64,000 nt of DNA from Alphaproteobacteria bacterium (GCA_028285305.1 JANQPV010000009.1:186001-250000), one strand, 5' to 3'; numbered from the stretch's first letter, positions 8,847 through 19,227 are shown. Program-made: numbers and translations. The notes: generated by a model not told the origin, from the sequence alone.

Positions 8847-10191
8847 AGCTACCTGCCTCTATGAACTTCCTCGGATCTCTCCGCTCCTTGTTAAACCAAA
8901 TTTCGTAATGCAAATGAGGGCCCGTGCTGCGGCCGGTCGAGCCCATTTCCGCGACAAGTTGATAGAAATTAACCTTGTCGCCTTTCTTCACTTTGATCTT
9001 ATTTAAGTGACCATATCGTGTCACCAGCCCATTTCCATGGTCTATTTGAAGAAATTTACCATACGGCCCCTTCCTGCCCGCAAAAGTGACAACTCCATCC
9101 GCAGGAGCCACTATTTCGGACCCGCGAGGGCCCGCCATATCTAACCCCGAATGAAATGCTAGTCTTTTTGTGAAAGGGTCCATTCGCCGACCGAATCCGC
9201 TTGTGAAGCGATGGGGGGCGTTGACTGGATTGATCAAGGGAATCTTGGTGAGGCTTGTTTCCAATAGATAGAGCCGCTCAAACTTCGATTTGATCCGGAA
9301 CAGTTGCCGGCGGAAGGAGGGGTCAATCTTGCGGTCGTCCAAAAAGCTTTCGGCCTCCTTGAGCGCAATCAGTGGTCCGCCTTTGGCGAGCAGCTCACCT
9401 TGATATCCCTTCAGAAGTTCGGCTGTATCCATTCCCGTCATTTTAAGGATGGACTCGGCTCTGGTGGTTTGTTCTTGGCTGGAGACCTCGATGTTGTGCA
9501 GCAAGTCTTGTTGCTTGCGCAAATTCCGGCTGACCCGATCTTCAAGGGCGGCTACACGGTCTACAAGGCCGATGCGGCCCCCCGTCGATACCACGACACT
9601 TTCTTGGATCATTTTGCCGAGAGCAGCGCTGACTGCCTCAACGGGATTCTCTTCCTGTGTCGCTAGTTTACGGGACTGGCGTTGATCGCCATCGGCCGAG
9701 CCGGCCAGCATGAGAACTCTCTTAACGCCGTCTTGTTGGTCTTTCTCGCCAAAATACTCAGCGAAATGGACGTCTCTGTGCGCATCATACCCTTCAAGCA
9801 TGGCGACGCGTTTTTCTAGGATTGAGCGCAGTTTTTCGTGTCGACGCTCCAACCGATCCAATGAATCGGTAAAATTGTCCGTCGCAACCACCAGCCGGCT
9901 TCGGGATTCGTCATATTCGCGCATCAACTGATCGAAGCGGCGATCATAGTCTTCGCGCATTTCAACGAAGTTCTTTTCTTTTTCCGCGATGATCGCTTCT
10001 TTGAATACGACGTTTACAGAGGCGTAACCCACCCAAGTCAAAAACGTCAGTGTCAGGACTAAATAGATAAATTGGGTGCGCCCTGACAGCGAGATGAAGT
10101 GGACCTCGCCATGGCTGCGATGATAAAACTGACGCTCCGGAAAAAATTTTGGAAAAGCGCTATTAAGGCTTGAGAAAAGCCTACCAAGCAT
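8830..10191 (-). CDS. M23 family metallopeptidase with membrane anchor and coiled coil
   Basis: Probable peptidoglycan DD-endopeptidase of 453 residues. An N-terminal membrane segment (FIYLVLTLTFLTWVGYASV, about 37-57) is followed by a long charged coiled-coil region (about 65-330) and a C-terminal LytM/M23 domain. Zinc-site motifs are complete: FHSGLD, then GPHLHYE. The conserved core runs through SGFGRRMDPFTKRLAFHSG. A complete M23 site implies an active enzyme, not a degenerate EnvC/NlpD-like activator. Bactofilin follows with a 17-base overlap, suggesting localised cutting guided by the filament. Confidence 0.93.
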   Translation of the reverse strand: MLGRLFSSLNSAFPKFFPERQFYHRSHGEVHFISLSGRTQFIYLVLTLTFLTWVGYASVNVVFKEAIIAEKEKNFVEMREDYDRRFDQLMREYDESRSRLVVATDNFTDSLDRLERRHEKLRSILEKRVAMLEGYDAHRDVHFAEYFGEKDQQDGVKRVLMLAGSADGDQRQSRKLATQEENPVEAVSAALGKMIQESVVVSTGGRIGLVDRVAALEDRVSRNLRKQQDLLHNIEVSSQEQTTRAESILKMTGMDTAELLKGYQGELLAKGGPLIALKEAESFLDDRKIDPSFRRQLFRIKSKFERLYLLETSLTKIPLINPVNAPHRFTSGFGRRMDPFTKRLAFHSGLDMAGPRGSEIVAPADGVVTFAGRKGPYGKFLQIDHGNGLVTRYGHLNKIKVKKGDKVNFYQLVAEMGSTGRSTGPHLHYEIWFNKERRDPRKFIEAGSYVFKE

Positions 10192-10341
10192 ATCGTCTTC
10201 CTCTCCACACCGAGACCAAACACCCCGCCCAGATCAAAGCGGATATCACACAATAATGCAAGATCTATAACAAATTTGGCGAAAGAACCGCCAAATTTAG
10301 ACGAACCGCAAAATTCCCAGTTGCGACAGGATAGCACACAT

Positions 10342-11166
10342 TCAGTTATCCACAAAATCACTCGGGAAGTTCGCTTGATTTCGTGCAAAAAGATTAAAAG
10401 GACCTTTCAATTGACCTTTGAAATAGCGCTCAAGGCATGCCTTAAACCTTTGTTTAGGATCCGCCCGCAGATGAGCGCAGACAGTTCGGAACCAGCGCAC
10501 ACCGGTTGCCACATGGCCAATCTCATCGCGGTAAATGAGCTCCAAAACACGAGCAGTTTCATCGTCCCCCGATTTCTTGAGAGCGGCAATCATCGATGGG
10601 CTCACATCGAGTCCCCTTGCTTCCAGAACCATAGGGACAATGGCTAACCGGGCAGCAAGATCAAATCGGGTCGCGTGGGCAGCCTCCCAGAGCCCGCCAT
10701 GCGCCGGCAGGTCTCCGTATTGTGCATCGAAGTCGGCCAATCGGTGGGAGAGCAGAGAGAAGTGTTTTGCCTCCTCTTCGGCAACCTTGATCCAATCTGT
10801 CCCGAATTGAACCGGGTCCGCAAAGTTTTCTATCTGATCGGAAAATCGAGCAATCAAATCCCAAGCCAGGTCGATTGCGTTCAGTTCGATGTGGGCTAGA
10901 GAATGGAGGAGAGCAACTCTTCCCTTTGTACTCGAATACCCCCTTTTGGGGACGTCGCGAGGCCGCGCGAGGATCGGGTGGGGCGGGCGTGAAGGAAAAT
11001 CAGGAACGTCCAATTCTTGATCGGACTTCAATCCAAGCTTCCCCTGCCGCCAGGACTGAGCCACTTGTAGAGACACGTAGACCTTGTCTTCTGGGCGCGG
11101 GCTGGTTAGCACCCGTAAGGCCTGCGCTTTTAGCGTTCCTCCCGATGAAGTTTTCGAGCTTTGCAA
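10342..11166 (-). CDS. DUF455 family ferritin-like protein
   Basis: A 274-residue member of the DUF455 (COG2833) family, with a predicted ferritin-like four-helix core. Carboxylate/histidine pairs suitable for a di-metal centre occur in order: HIELNAIDLAWD, EEEAKHF, LEARGLD and YRDEIGHV. This spacing is typical of ferritin-like folds. The biochemical role of the family is not firmly known. It lies 150 bases from the M23 peptidase and about 30 bases beyond bcp in the same direction, so it may be read from the bcp promoter. Confidence 0.82.
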   Translation of the reverse strand: MQSSKTSSGGTLKAQALRVLTSPRPEDKVYVSLQVAQSWRQGKLGLKSDQELDVPDFPSRPPHPILARPRDVPKRGYSSTKGRVALLHSLAHIELNAIDLAWDLIARFSDQIENFADPVQFGTDWIKVAEEEAKHFSLLSHRLADFDAQYGDLPAHGGLWEAAHATRFDLAARLAIVPMVLEARGLDVSPSMIAALKKSGDDETARVLELIYRDEIGHVATGVRWFRTVCAHLRADPKQRFKACLERYFKGQLKGPFNLFARNQANFPSDFVDN

Positions 11167-11199
11167 GACCTCACCTCATATAGCACGCATGGGCTGGGC

Positions 11200-11673
11200 C
11201 TAAAGTTCTCCCGCCGCCTCTAGAACTGCGTCCACATGCCCGGGCACTTTTACCTTTCGCCAGATCCCTCTGATCACGCCCTTTTCGTCGATCAGAAACG
11301 TCGATCTTTCGATGCCCATGGACTTTCGTCCGTACATGTTCTTTTCGACCCAAACCCCATATTTCTCAGCAATTTCTGTGGTTTCGTCAGAGGCCAGTAC
11401 CACGTCCAAATTGTGCTTCGCTTTGAACTTATCGTGCTTTGCCACGGTGTCCTTAGAGACCCCAATAATCGTCGTGTTCGCTTTCTCGAATTCTTTGGCT
11501 TTTTCGGTGAAGCCAATAGCTTCTTTGGTACAGCCGGGCGTGTCGTCTCGGGGATAGAAGTACAGAACGACATTTTTGCCCTTGAGATCTTTCAAGGCAA
11601 TTTTGCCGTCCCCGTCCGTGGGCATTGAGAATGCGGGGGCTTTTTTTCCTATTTCAAGCGATTTGGAAACCAT
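11200..11673 (-). CDS. bcp: Thioredoxin-dependent peroxiredoxin Bcp, one-cysteine form
   Basis: Peroxiredoxin of the BCP/PrxQ family (157 residues) that reduces H2O2 and organic peroxides. The peroxidatic cysteine is in PRDDTPGCTKEA. The resolving cysteine found five residues later in E. coli Bcp is isoleucine here, and the protein contains no other cysteine. Regeneration must therefore use an external thiol. It is divergent from the AsmA-like gene across about 250 bases. Confidence 0.95.
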   Translation of the reverse strand: MVSKSLEIGKKAPAFSMPTDGDGKIALKDLKGKNVVLYFYPRDDTPGCTKEAIGFTEKAKEFEKANTTIIGVSKDTVAKHDKFKAKHNLDVVLASDETTEIAEKYGVWVEKNMYGRKSMGIERSTFLIDEKGVIRGIWRKVKVPGHVDAVLEAAGEL

Positions 11674-11920
11674 GGCTTAAATCTCCTCCATCTGGCTGGC
11701 GAATACCGGTCGTACGTTTAATCTCAATACTTCGTCAATTACGGGACCCCGACCCGCCGAGACCACCGGCCGCCGGTCAAAATGATGGCTTTGTTTGGCA
11801 AATCAGGTAAAGCTTTTGCAAGCCCAAGACGCGAGGCCGCCACACCCGTTCCGCAATTGTCTTTTAACCTAGGCAGTCCGGGATTGCTGAGCCTGTATTG
11901 AAACGTACGCACTTTTATTG

Positions 11921-14900
11921 ATGGCCAAAAAAATCGTCACCGCCGACCGACGGCGTCAAGCCAAGAAACTTGGACTTCATTTTTTGGAAGGCCTGGCCGG
12001 CCTTGCTGCCGTGTGTGCGTGTGTGATCGCGTTCTACATGTGGCAGTACTCGAGTGGTTCACTATCTCTCAACGCGATTTCTCCAAACATCAAAGATGCC
12101 ATCGCGAAAAGCGCGCGATCGGTGGATGTGGATTTTTCTCAGATTACATTCCATCGACCCATTGGCGGCAATTTGGCGACGGTGCTCATTAAGGACGTTT
12201 CGATCAAAGCCGCCGCTCAAGGCATCGATGCTCAGATTCCTGAAGCCGCGGTCAGTTTCGAGATGTCCTCTTTGGCAAAAGGCACCCTTCGCCCCCACCG
12301 TGTCGTGTTGCGCGGCGGCGGGTTGAACCTAAATGGCCCAGAGGGCACTCCGGACAAAGTGACCTCAGATCCATCCTCTGCGCAGCCGCTCATCAGTGAT
12401 CTGTTGGCCGCAGTGGAAGAGACGCTTACCCCGCTCCTTTTTCGTGACATCCATTATGCCGACACGCCCGACCATGTTGCAGGAGCATTGCGTCACATCA
12501 CAATGACCGATTTTGTCGTTGATATGGCGGAAACTGGCGCCGCAGATGAGGTGCGTTTAGAAATCAGCAAGCTGACGTTTGACGATCGTTCGAGTGCTGC
12601 GGAAATTCTGGGACAAGCGAATTTTGTTGCGCTTGGGGAGACCACGCCCGTCGAACTGCGCATGTTGAGAGCGGACTATGAGAGTCCTGCAGACGTGTCG
12701 GTTTCCGTTGCCGCGTTTCCGATTCATAAGTTGCTCAGTTTGGTCAACCAAGAATGGGGTAGTCGGATTGATATTGCTGGGGCATTCCAATCCAGCTCCG
12801 CTCTGTCGCCCTCCGGCAAACTGATCCGTGTTGATGCCAAAGTTTCCGCGCGTGAAGGCAAAATTGATCTCTCGGGAATTCAGCTCGGGCAAGACGATGC
12901 GCCCGTCGATGGTGATCCACTTTTGGATGCAATGCAGCCCGACGTGGAGCTCCCTCAAATGGGAGTGGTCGATATCGAAACGGCGGAACTCGCTGTTGAA
13001 TTTGACCGATTGACCGGGACCGGACACTTGCATTCCCTTAGGCTGACCGGAGGGGAGACAGATCTGAATTTTAGCGGGCGGTTTGGCGTCGCTTCCCTTC
13101 AAGGCGATCCTGTCGATACATGGGATTCTATGGACCTCATGTTGCATGCGGAAAATGCGTCTCTGCAAGTCGATGGCTTTTATGAGGAAGTCGTGAATTT
13201 CGCCTCATTCGATTTGTCAGCGAATTTCGACAGAAGAAGGAAGTCCGCTCAGATTACGAGATTTGAAACAACACTCGACGGCAGTGTGATCGCGGCTGAA
13301 GGTACGATGGACTTTTCGCAGGTCTCGCCTCCACCTGTTGTCGAGGGAGTTCCAGCGAACGGCGCTCCGGCGGTTCGCGTGACTGGAAAGCTTTCGAACG
13401 TCAAAATTGCCACGGTGGTGAAGCTGTGGCCAGCCCCTGTCGCCATGGGCGCGCGAGATTGGATCCGAGATTATGTTGACGCTGGGATTATTCCGAGCGC
13501 TGATTTCGAAATGCGTGTGCCGGCCGGATATTTGGGGACGGCCCCCTTACAGAATGAGATGCTTTCTCTTGCGTTCGATTTCACCGGAGGTCGGGCGCAC
13601 TACATTCCTGGTTTAACGCCGCTTTCAAACGCGGCTGGTTCCGGGAAACTCAGCGGTAATCGGTTTGATTTGGAATTGAACAGCGGAACTGTGGGGTCGA
13701 TCAGGGCCCACAAGGGCACCATTGTGATGCCGCGCTTGGTTCCCAAAGGCGCAACTTCTGAGTTTCGTGCAACCATCTCTGGGGCTGCGTCTGAGATTCT
13801 GACTCTTATCGACATGGAGCCGCTGCGGCTGATGTCGAAGTTCGGCATGGACCCCAAGACAATTGGCGGAAATGCCACGACTGAATTCGTAATCGGTCGC
13901 CCCAATCGCCGAGTCGTTCCCGTCGAAATGATCACCTACCGGGCCGAGGCGCGTGGTAAGCAGCTTTCCATACGGCAAGCGGTCGGCGGTCTGGACTTAA
14001 CGGATGGAGCTTTAAATCTCTTGATCGAGCCTGCTGGAATACAAGGTGCGGGATCTTTGAGTGTGGCGGGAGTTCCTGCAAAATTCGAATGGCAAGAGCG
14101 TTTTGGCCTTGACGGTGCTGCTCCGCCAACGGAGTATAAGCTCGATATCGACACGACGTCTGAACAGCTGGTCGAAGCCGGGTTCGCTGTCGGGGACATG
14201 GTGTCAGGCCCCATAAAGGCGAAAATATCGACTAAGGGAAAGGGTGTCGAGATCAGCCAGGCGATTGCGCATGTCAATCTCGCCGAGGCTGCAGTTGATT
14301 TCGAGACTATGAACTGGCTCAAACCGCAAGGCGAGCCGGCAGACTTGCGGTTGGAGCTAGAAACGCCGTTCCGCAATGGAACGATTGAAGGCCCGAGCGA
14401 TGTGAGGGTCTCGCTGCAGGGCTATCAAGCCAGCGTTCACGGTCAGCTGAGATTGGCACAGGATTTCAAACTCTTGAGCGCTTCCATTCCGGCTCTTACT
14501 CTGGGGACGCAGACCAACTGTTCGATCGCATTGACCCGGCTGCCGTCGAACAATGGATTGCGCGTGAATGTAACGGGCGATGCACTCAATGCGGCGAGCT
14601 TTATCCGCTCTTTTTTTGAAGGTTCACAAGGGTCTCTGGATGCGCCGATCGATCTCAACGCCGATTTGGATCGCGTTTGGCTGAATGACGGTGTGGTTGC
14701 CGATGACTTTAAGCTTTCCTTTGTCGGAGACGGCTCCGCGATAAATGATATGAATTTGGAAGCTCAGCTCCCGGATGAAAACAAGGTTTTTGCATGGCTT
14801 ACGGATCGAACGGATACGCAAAAACAAATGACCCTCTCAACGACAAATGCGGGTATGCTGATCAAGGGCGTAACGGGCAATGCAAGCATTATTGGAGGGA

Positions 14901-15676
14901 CGATTGACTTGGATGCCTTCATTAACACGGAAATGCGAGAAGGCACGGATCCAGTTCAACGGGTTCACGGCACTTTGAATGCGCGCAACTTTCAAATCAT
15001 CAACATGCCCGTCCTAGGCCGCCTCCTGCAAGCCGGCTCGCTGCAGGGGTTGAACAATCTCTTGAACGGGGAAGGTCTCGAATTCGGCCGTTTGGATATG
15101 GAGTTCGACAGCCATGACGGCATCTATGTGATCCAAGACGGTCAGATCTCCGGACCGTCCCTTGGGCTGACCGCGAAAGGCACATACGACCGCAACCAAA
15201 GCGAAATGAACATCAACGGCACACTGGTTCCAATCTATAGCGTGAACAGGCTGTTTGGTGTCGTGCCGGGAATTAATAGAGTACTGGCGTCGCGTGAAGG
15301 GGAAGGGCTTTTGGGGTTCACGTATCAAATCAAAGGTTCGCCCGACAAGGCGCGAATCTCCGTAAATCCTCTTTCCGCCCTGGCTCCGGGCTTTTTGCGC
15401 CGGCTCTTCCAATTGGGATCGGACCGGCAACAGGCTGAAGCGCTTCTTTCGGCAAATTCGAACACGGCCGATGCGGTGTCGCCGCTGGCCGGCGCTCCTG
15501 CGGAACCTGCTGCGGTGCCCATTCCGCGCAAAAAGAAATCGAAAAGGGACGGTGAAACAGTTGAGAACCCGGTTGTGGATCTCGTCGATCAGAAAACGGA
15601 TGCGATCCTGTTTGACCATGCCTTGGAGGGCACTGTCGTCGTGCCGAAGCCCAAGCCAGCCCAAAGGAAAAAGTGA
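11921..15676 (+). CDS. Large AsmA-like / DUF3971 membrane-anchored protein
   Basis: A protein of about 1250 residues with one N-terminal membrane helix (GLAGLAAVCACVIAFYMW) and a very long periplasmic body of repeating beta-strands, typical of the YhdP/TamB/AsmA superfamily. AsmA-like C-terminal signatures appear near GTLNARNFQIINMPVLGRLL and GLGLTAKGTYDR-like segments. Members form bridge-like grooves thought to carry phospholipid between inner and outer membranes; that role here is inference from the family. The C-terminus is Lys-rich. The ATG at 11921 is preferred over the adjacent TTG at 11918. It ends 17 bases before the convergent tyrS. Confidence 0.88.
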   Translation: MAKKIVTADRRRQAKKLGLHFLEGLAGLAAVCACVIAFYMWQYSSGSLSLNAISPNIKDAIAKSARSVDVDFSQITFHRPIGGNLATVLIKDVSIKAAAQGIDAQIPEAAVSFEMSSLAKGTLRPHRVVLRGGGLNLNGPEGTPDKVTSDPSSAQPLISDLLAAVEETLTPLLFRDIHYADTPDHVAGALRHITMTDFVVDMAETGAADEVRLEISKLTFDDRSSAAEILGQANFVALGETTPVELRMLRADYESPADVSVSVAAFPIHKLLSLVNQEWGSRIDIAGAFQSSSALSPSGKLIRVDAKVSAREGKIDLSGIQLGQDDAPVDGDPLLDAMQPDVELPQMGVVDIETAELAVEFDRLTGTGHLHSLRLTGGETDLNFSGRFGVASLQGDPVDTWDSMDLMLHAENASLQVDGFYEEVVNFASFDLSANFDRRRKSAQITRFETTLDGSVIAAEGTMDFSQVSPPPVVEGVPANGAPAVRVTGKLSNVKIATVVKLWPAPVAMGARDWIRDYVDAGIIPSADFEMRVPAGYLGTAPLQNEMLSLAFDFTGGRAHYIPGLTPLSNAAGSGKLSGNRFDLELNSGTVGSIRAHKGTIVMPRLVPKGATSEFRATISGAASEILTLIDMEPLRLMSKFGMDPKTIGGNATTEFVIGRPNRRVVPVEMITYRAEARGKQLSIRQAVGGLDLTDGALNLLIEPAGIQGAGSLSVAGVPAKFEWQERFGLDGAAPPTEYKLDIDTTSEQLVEAGFAVGDMVSGPIKAKISTKGKGVEISQAIAHVNLAEAAVDFETMNWLKPQGEPADLRLELETPFRNGTIEGPSDVRVSLQGYQASVHGQLRLAQDFKLLSASIPALTLGTQTNCSIALTRLPSNNGLRVNVTGDALNAASFIRSFFEGSQGSLDAPIDLNADLDRVWLNDGVVADDFKLSFVGDGSAINDMNLEAQLPDENKVFAWLTDRTDTQKQMTLSTTNAGMLIKGVTGNASIIGGTIDLDAFINTEMREGTDPVQRVHGTLNARNFQIINMPVLGRLLQAGSLQGLNNLLNGEGLEFGRLDMEFDSHDGIYVIQDGQISGPSLGLTAKGTYDRNQSEMNINGTLVPIYSVNRLFGVVPGINRVLASREGEGLLGFTYQIKGSPDKARISVNPLSALAPGFLRRLFQLGSDRQQAEALLSANSNTADAVSPLAGAPAEPAAVPIPRKKKSKRDGETVENPVVDLVDQKTDAILFDHALEGTVVVPKPKPAQRKK

Positions 15677-15693
15677 GAGAGTCGCCTCGTAGG

Positions 15694-16935
15694 CTAGTGA
15701 GCAAGGATCAAAGCGTGGCGCTTCTTGCCGATTGACAATTTGATAGCCCCATCTTGGTTGAGGAATTGATCCGTTAGCATCATTTTCTCATCGTTCACTG
15801 GTTTGTCGTTGACTTTGGCTCCGCCCCCTTTGATATGCCGCCGGATCTCTCCGTTCGTTTTCCCCAAATCGGTCGTGCGAAAGGCTTCGATGACGGGCAG
15901 TCCCGCTTTGAGCTGGTCGAGTGGAACGTTGAATTTGGGCAGGTCTTCCCCTGCAATGCCGTGTTCGAACGTGGAGCGGGCGGTTTCGGCTGCTGAATCG
16001 GCGGCTTCCTTGCCGTGAAGGAGCGAAGTCGCCTCGGTCGCGAGGATCTTCTTGGCGTCATTGATTTCTTGACCTTCCAGCGCTTCCAACCTTGAAATTT
16101 CGTCAAGAGGCAATTCGGTAAAAAGCTTCAAAAACCGGCCAACATCGGAGTCTTCCGTGTTTCTCCAATACTGCCAATAGTCGTAGGGAGAAACTCTATC
16201 TGCATTCAGCCAGACCGCGCCTTCTTCGGTTTTGCCCATTTTTTTGCCTGACGAGGTCGAGAGCAGGGGGGTCGTCAAGCCGAACACCTCAGTTCCGTTT
16301 ACCCTTCGACACAACTCTATGCCGTTGACAATATTTCCCCATTGGTCGGAGCCGCCCATTTGCAGACGGCACCCAAAACGCTTGTTTAGTTCATAATAGT
16401 CGTAAGCTTGCATCAGCATGTAGTTAAACTCGAGAAACGTGAGGGGACTTTCCCGATCTAATCTGAGTTTGACACTGTCAAACGTCAGCATGCGATTGAT
16501 TGTGAAGTGAACGCCGAAGTCGCGCAGGAAATCGACGTAACGCAGCTCGCTGAGCCAATCGTCATTGTCGACAAGCAAGGCATCTGTCGGGCCGTCCCCG
16601 AACACTAAGAACTTTTCGAATACGCTCCGAATCCCTAGGCTGTTTTCCCTAATCTGGTCGTCGGAGAGAAGCGATCGTTGTTCGTCCTTGCCTGTCGGAT
16701 CGCCGACCTTGGTGGTGCCGCCTCCAATCAACACGATCGGCTTATGTCCGTGTTGCTGAAGCTGGCGGAGCATCATGATTTGCACGAGGCTGCCGACATG
16801 GAGACTGGGTGCGGTGGCGTCGAATCCGATATAGCCGGTGAGAACACTCTCTGCGGTGGCTTCTTGCAAGGCACCCCTATCGGTGCATTGATGGATGAAG
16901 CCTCTCTGCTCGAGTGAATTAAGAAAAGAAACCAT
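15694..16935 (-). CDS. tyrS: Tyrosyl-tRNA synthetase
   Basis: Class Ic aminoacyl-tRNA synthetase (413 residues) charging tRNA-Tyr. The HIGH-type motif is LHVGSLVQ after [10 protein letters not shown], and the KMSKS-type loop is GKKMGKT. The binding segment [26 protein letters not shown] is present. A C-terminal S4 RNA-binding domain ends the protein ([14 protein letters not shown]). It is divergent from anmK and convergent with the AsmA-like gene. Confidence 0.97.
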   Translation of the reverse strand: MVSFLNSLEQRGFIHQCTDRGALQEATAESVLTGYIGFDATAPSLHVGSLVQIMMLRQLQQHGHKPIVLIGGGTTKVGDPTGKDEQRSLLSDDQIRENSLGIRSVFEKFLVFGDGPTDALLVDNDDWLSELRYVDFLRDFGVHFTINRMLTFDSVKLRLDRESPLTFLEFNYMLMQAYDYYELNKRFGCRLQMGGSDQWGNIVNGIELCRRVNGTEVFGLTTPLLSTSSGKKMGKTEEGAVWLNADRVSPYDYWQYWRNTEDSDVGRFLKLFTELPLDEISRLEALEGQEINDAKKILATEATSLLHGKEAADSAAETARSTFEHGIAGEDLPKFNVPLDQLKAGLPVIEAFRTTDLGKTNGEIRRHIKGGGAKVNDKPVNDEKMMLTDQFLNQDGAIKLSIGKKRHALILAH

Positions 16936-17059
16936 GAAAAATATGCCTAACGGGTGGCTGCAAAAATGCCCAAGTCGCGCGGCTGTGGTGTAGCATGACC
17001 TTCTTAATTCGCAAGGCTAAACAAACTCAAATTGTGGTGCGCGACGCGCTGGACGTGAC

Positions 17060-18187
17060 ATGAGCGATGTAATGCAGGCAATCGGGCTAATGAGCGGCAC
17101 GTCAGCTGACGGTATTGATATTGCGGTTCTGGAAACCGATGGTGAAAAAGTGGTCTCGTTTGGGCCTGCGCGCAGCGTCCCATACGACGACGCGCTTCGT
17201 TCGCGGATCAAAACGGTTTTAGGCCTGTGCGCGACCTGGGCTCCCGGGGACCCCGTGCCGGATCTGGTCATGGACGTCGAGCGCGAGCTCACCATTGCCC
17301 ATGCACGGGTCGTGCGCGATGTCTTGGACAGCTGCAAAAATGCCGGTCAACTCATCAAGCTGATTGGATTTCATGGGCAGACCGTCCTGCACCGGCCGCC
17401 CGTAAACGACGATGAGGAAAGCGGGTTCTCCTGGCAGATTGGCAACCCCACATTGCTTGCACAATTGGTCGGCCGGGATGTGGTGAATCAGTTTCGCTTG
17501 GCCGACATTGCCCGTGGAGGGCAGGGTGCGCCTCTTGCCCCCATTTACCATCAGGCGCTTGTTTCTGAACTGAAGGGCTTTGGTCCGGTTGTCGTGGTCA
17601 ATATCGGTGGCGTCTCGAACATCACGTTCGCGCCAAACGATGGACCGCTCTTGGCCTTCGATACCGGGCCCGGGAACGGTCTGATTGACGATTGGATTTC
17701 AGACCATACCGGCGCTCGATACGATGAAGACGGTGCCATGGCGGCCTCGGGGCGGATTTCCGTGCCGGCACTCAACGAACTCTTGGACAATCGCTTCTTC
17801 AACAAGCCGCCCCCAAAGTCCCTTGATCGATACGATTTCGGCCTAGAGGCGGTGGCAGATCTGAGTGTTGCGGACGGGGCAGCGACATTGACCGCCTTTA
17901 CGGCGGAAGCAATCAGGCTCAGCCTCCTGCATTTGCCCGCCCGCCCCGCCGTTTGGATCATTTGCGGTGGAGGCAGGCATAACGCAACGTTAATGCGGGA
18001 GCTGACGAACCGATTGCCGGGGGAAGTTAAAAGTGCGGAAGATGTCGGTTGGCGCGGTGATATGATCGAGGCTGAAGCACTGGCTTTCCTGGCGGTACGC
18101 TCGGCTCTTGGGCTGCCTATAACGTTTCCAGGTACCACGGGCGTGTCGGAGCCGCTTACGGGCGGACAGCTCATTAAGTTGAGTTAG
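17060..18187 (+). CDS. anmK: Anhydro-N-acetylmuramic acid kinase
   Basis: Converts 1,6-anhydro-MurNAc to MurNAc-6-phosphate during peptidoglycan recycling in the cytoplasm (375 residues). The N-terminal phosphate-binding motif IGLMSGTSADGIDIA, the central FDTGPGN motif and the late ICGGGRHN motif are all present. Together with the amidase, PBP1A and M23 genes nearby it adds to the cell-wall theme of this end of the window. Confidence 0.96.
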   Translation: MSDVMQAIGLMSGTSADGIDIAVLETDGEKVVSFGPARSVPYDDALRSRIKTVLGLCATWAPGDPVPDLVMDVERELTIAHARVVRDVLDSCKNAGQLIKLIGFHGQTVLHRPPVNDDEESGFSWQIGNPTLLAQLVGRDVVNQFRLADIARGGQGAPLAPIYHQALVSELKGFGPVVVVNIGGVSNITFAPNDGPLLAFDTGPGNGLIDDWISDHTGARYDEDGAMAASGRISVPALNELLDNRFFNKPPPKSLDRYDFGLEAVADLSVADGAATLTAFTAEAIRLSLLHLPARPAVWIICGGGRHNATLMRELTNRLPGEVKSAEDVGWRGDMIEAEALAFLAVRSALGLPITFPGTTGVSEPLTGGQLIKLS

Positions 18188-18238
18188 TTCTCCGGCCCTG
18201 ATGGTCTTGCGGGTGGCGACCCTCTGAATTCGATTTCC

Positions 18239-18898
18239 CTAGTCGATGCCAGGGTCTTGTCCTAGACGCCAATCCAAGTAGTTCTCGATCACTTCTTTCA
18301 TGGCATCTATGCGATTGTCGAAGAAGTGGTTTGCCCCTTCCAATTCAATATATTTAATGTCTAAGCCTTTTTGGGCAGACAAACGCTCATAGAGTTTGGC
18401 GACGTCCGCTTCCGGCACAACGCGGTCTTGCTTGCCATGCAGGATCAATCCCGACGAAGGGCACGGTGCGAGAAAACTGAAGTCGTAACTGTTCGCAGGC
18501 GGGGCGATCGATAAGAAGCCCGCTATTTCGGGGCGGCGCATCAGCAATTGCATCCCAATCCAAGCGCCGAACGAGAAACCCGCCACCCAGCATTCTGACG
18601 CGTTTGGGTTGAATGACTGCAGCCAGTCAAGGGCCGCTGCTGCGTCGGACAGTTCTCCCACGCCGTGGTCAAATTCGCCTTGGCTTCTGCCGACCCCGCG
18701 AAAATTGAAGCGCATGACCGTGAAGCCACGATCCACGAACGCGTGATAAATCTCGTAGACAATACGATTGTTCATCGTTCCACCCAACTGAGGGTGCGGA
18801 TGTAAGATGATGGCCAAAGGCGCATTGGGCGACTTCGTGTTCTGATGGACCCGGCCTTCGAGACGGCCATCAGGACCTGTGAAGATGACCTCAGGCAT
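18239..18898 (-). CDS. Alpha/beta hydrolase (COG2945 type)
   Basis: A 219-residue single-domain hydrolase without a signal peptide. The oxyanion segment HPHPQLGGTMNN, the nucleophile elbow GFSFGA (Ser), the acid in GKQDRVV and the histidine in GANHFF complete a catalytic triad. This COG2945-like family is widespread and of uncertain substrate. It is convergent with anmK and divergent from iscR. Confidence 0.87.
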   Translation of the reverse strand: MPEVIFTGPDGRLEGRVHQNTKSPNAPLAIILHPHPQLGGTMNNRIVYEIYHAFVDRGFTVMRFNFRGVGRSQGEFDHGVGELSDAAAALDWLQSFNPNASECWVAGFSFGAWIGMQLLMRRPEIAGFLSIAPPANSYDFSFLAPCPSSGLILHGKQDRVVPEADVAKLYERLSAQKGLDIKYIELEGANHFFDNRIDAMKEVIENYLDWRLGQDPGID

Positions 18899-19227
18899 AA
18901 CTATTCATCCTTTGCGCTTCTTTTTTTGAGCATCGTGGAATGGAGCAGCGATTCATGCCCTTGAATGCTCCAAACGGCCACAGTGAGGCAAGTTTTCGTG
19001 CAGGCGAGATCCATTAAAATTGACGATTTTGCGGGACTGAAATACTTGACTAATTTACTCGGGTTTATAATATTAAGCGTGTGGGCGAAAGCACACTTTA
19101 GAATTGCGCATCGGACATAAGCGTTCCTTCCTGAAAGATCAAATTAAAGCTGACGAGCAATGCGGCTTGAACAGATTGGGTTTTGGCGGGCGCTTCCGAT
19201 GGTCACAGCAAAGGTAGTTTGAACGGT
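18899..19227. other. Divergent intergenic region holding the iscR promoter
   Basis: These 329 bases separate the hydrolase from iscR. The only strong signal is the promoter-operator at 19042-19073. The iscR leader of about 150 bases after it shows no clear structure. Confidence 0.6.
19042..19073 (+). promoter_or_regulatory. IscR type 1 operator overlapping the suf operon promoter
   Basis: The 25 bases at 19042-19066 match the type 1 IscR consensus (ATASYYGACTR, then DWWH, then AGTCRRSTAT) at 23 of 25 positions by eye; the mismatches are at the G of AGTC and the second-last base. The -35 hexamer TTGACT (19046-19051) lies inside the operator. TAATAT (19068-19073) at 16-base spacing is a good -10. 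Binding by [2Fe-2S]-IscR would block polymerase and repress the operon. Confidence 0.82.

Noticed and set aside
12557..13168. A 203-codon minus-strand frame inside the AsmA-like gene
   Set aside because: It is antisense shadow of a long, continuous beta-rich protein and has no start signal.
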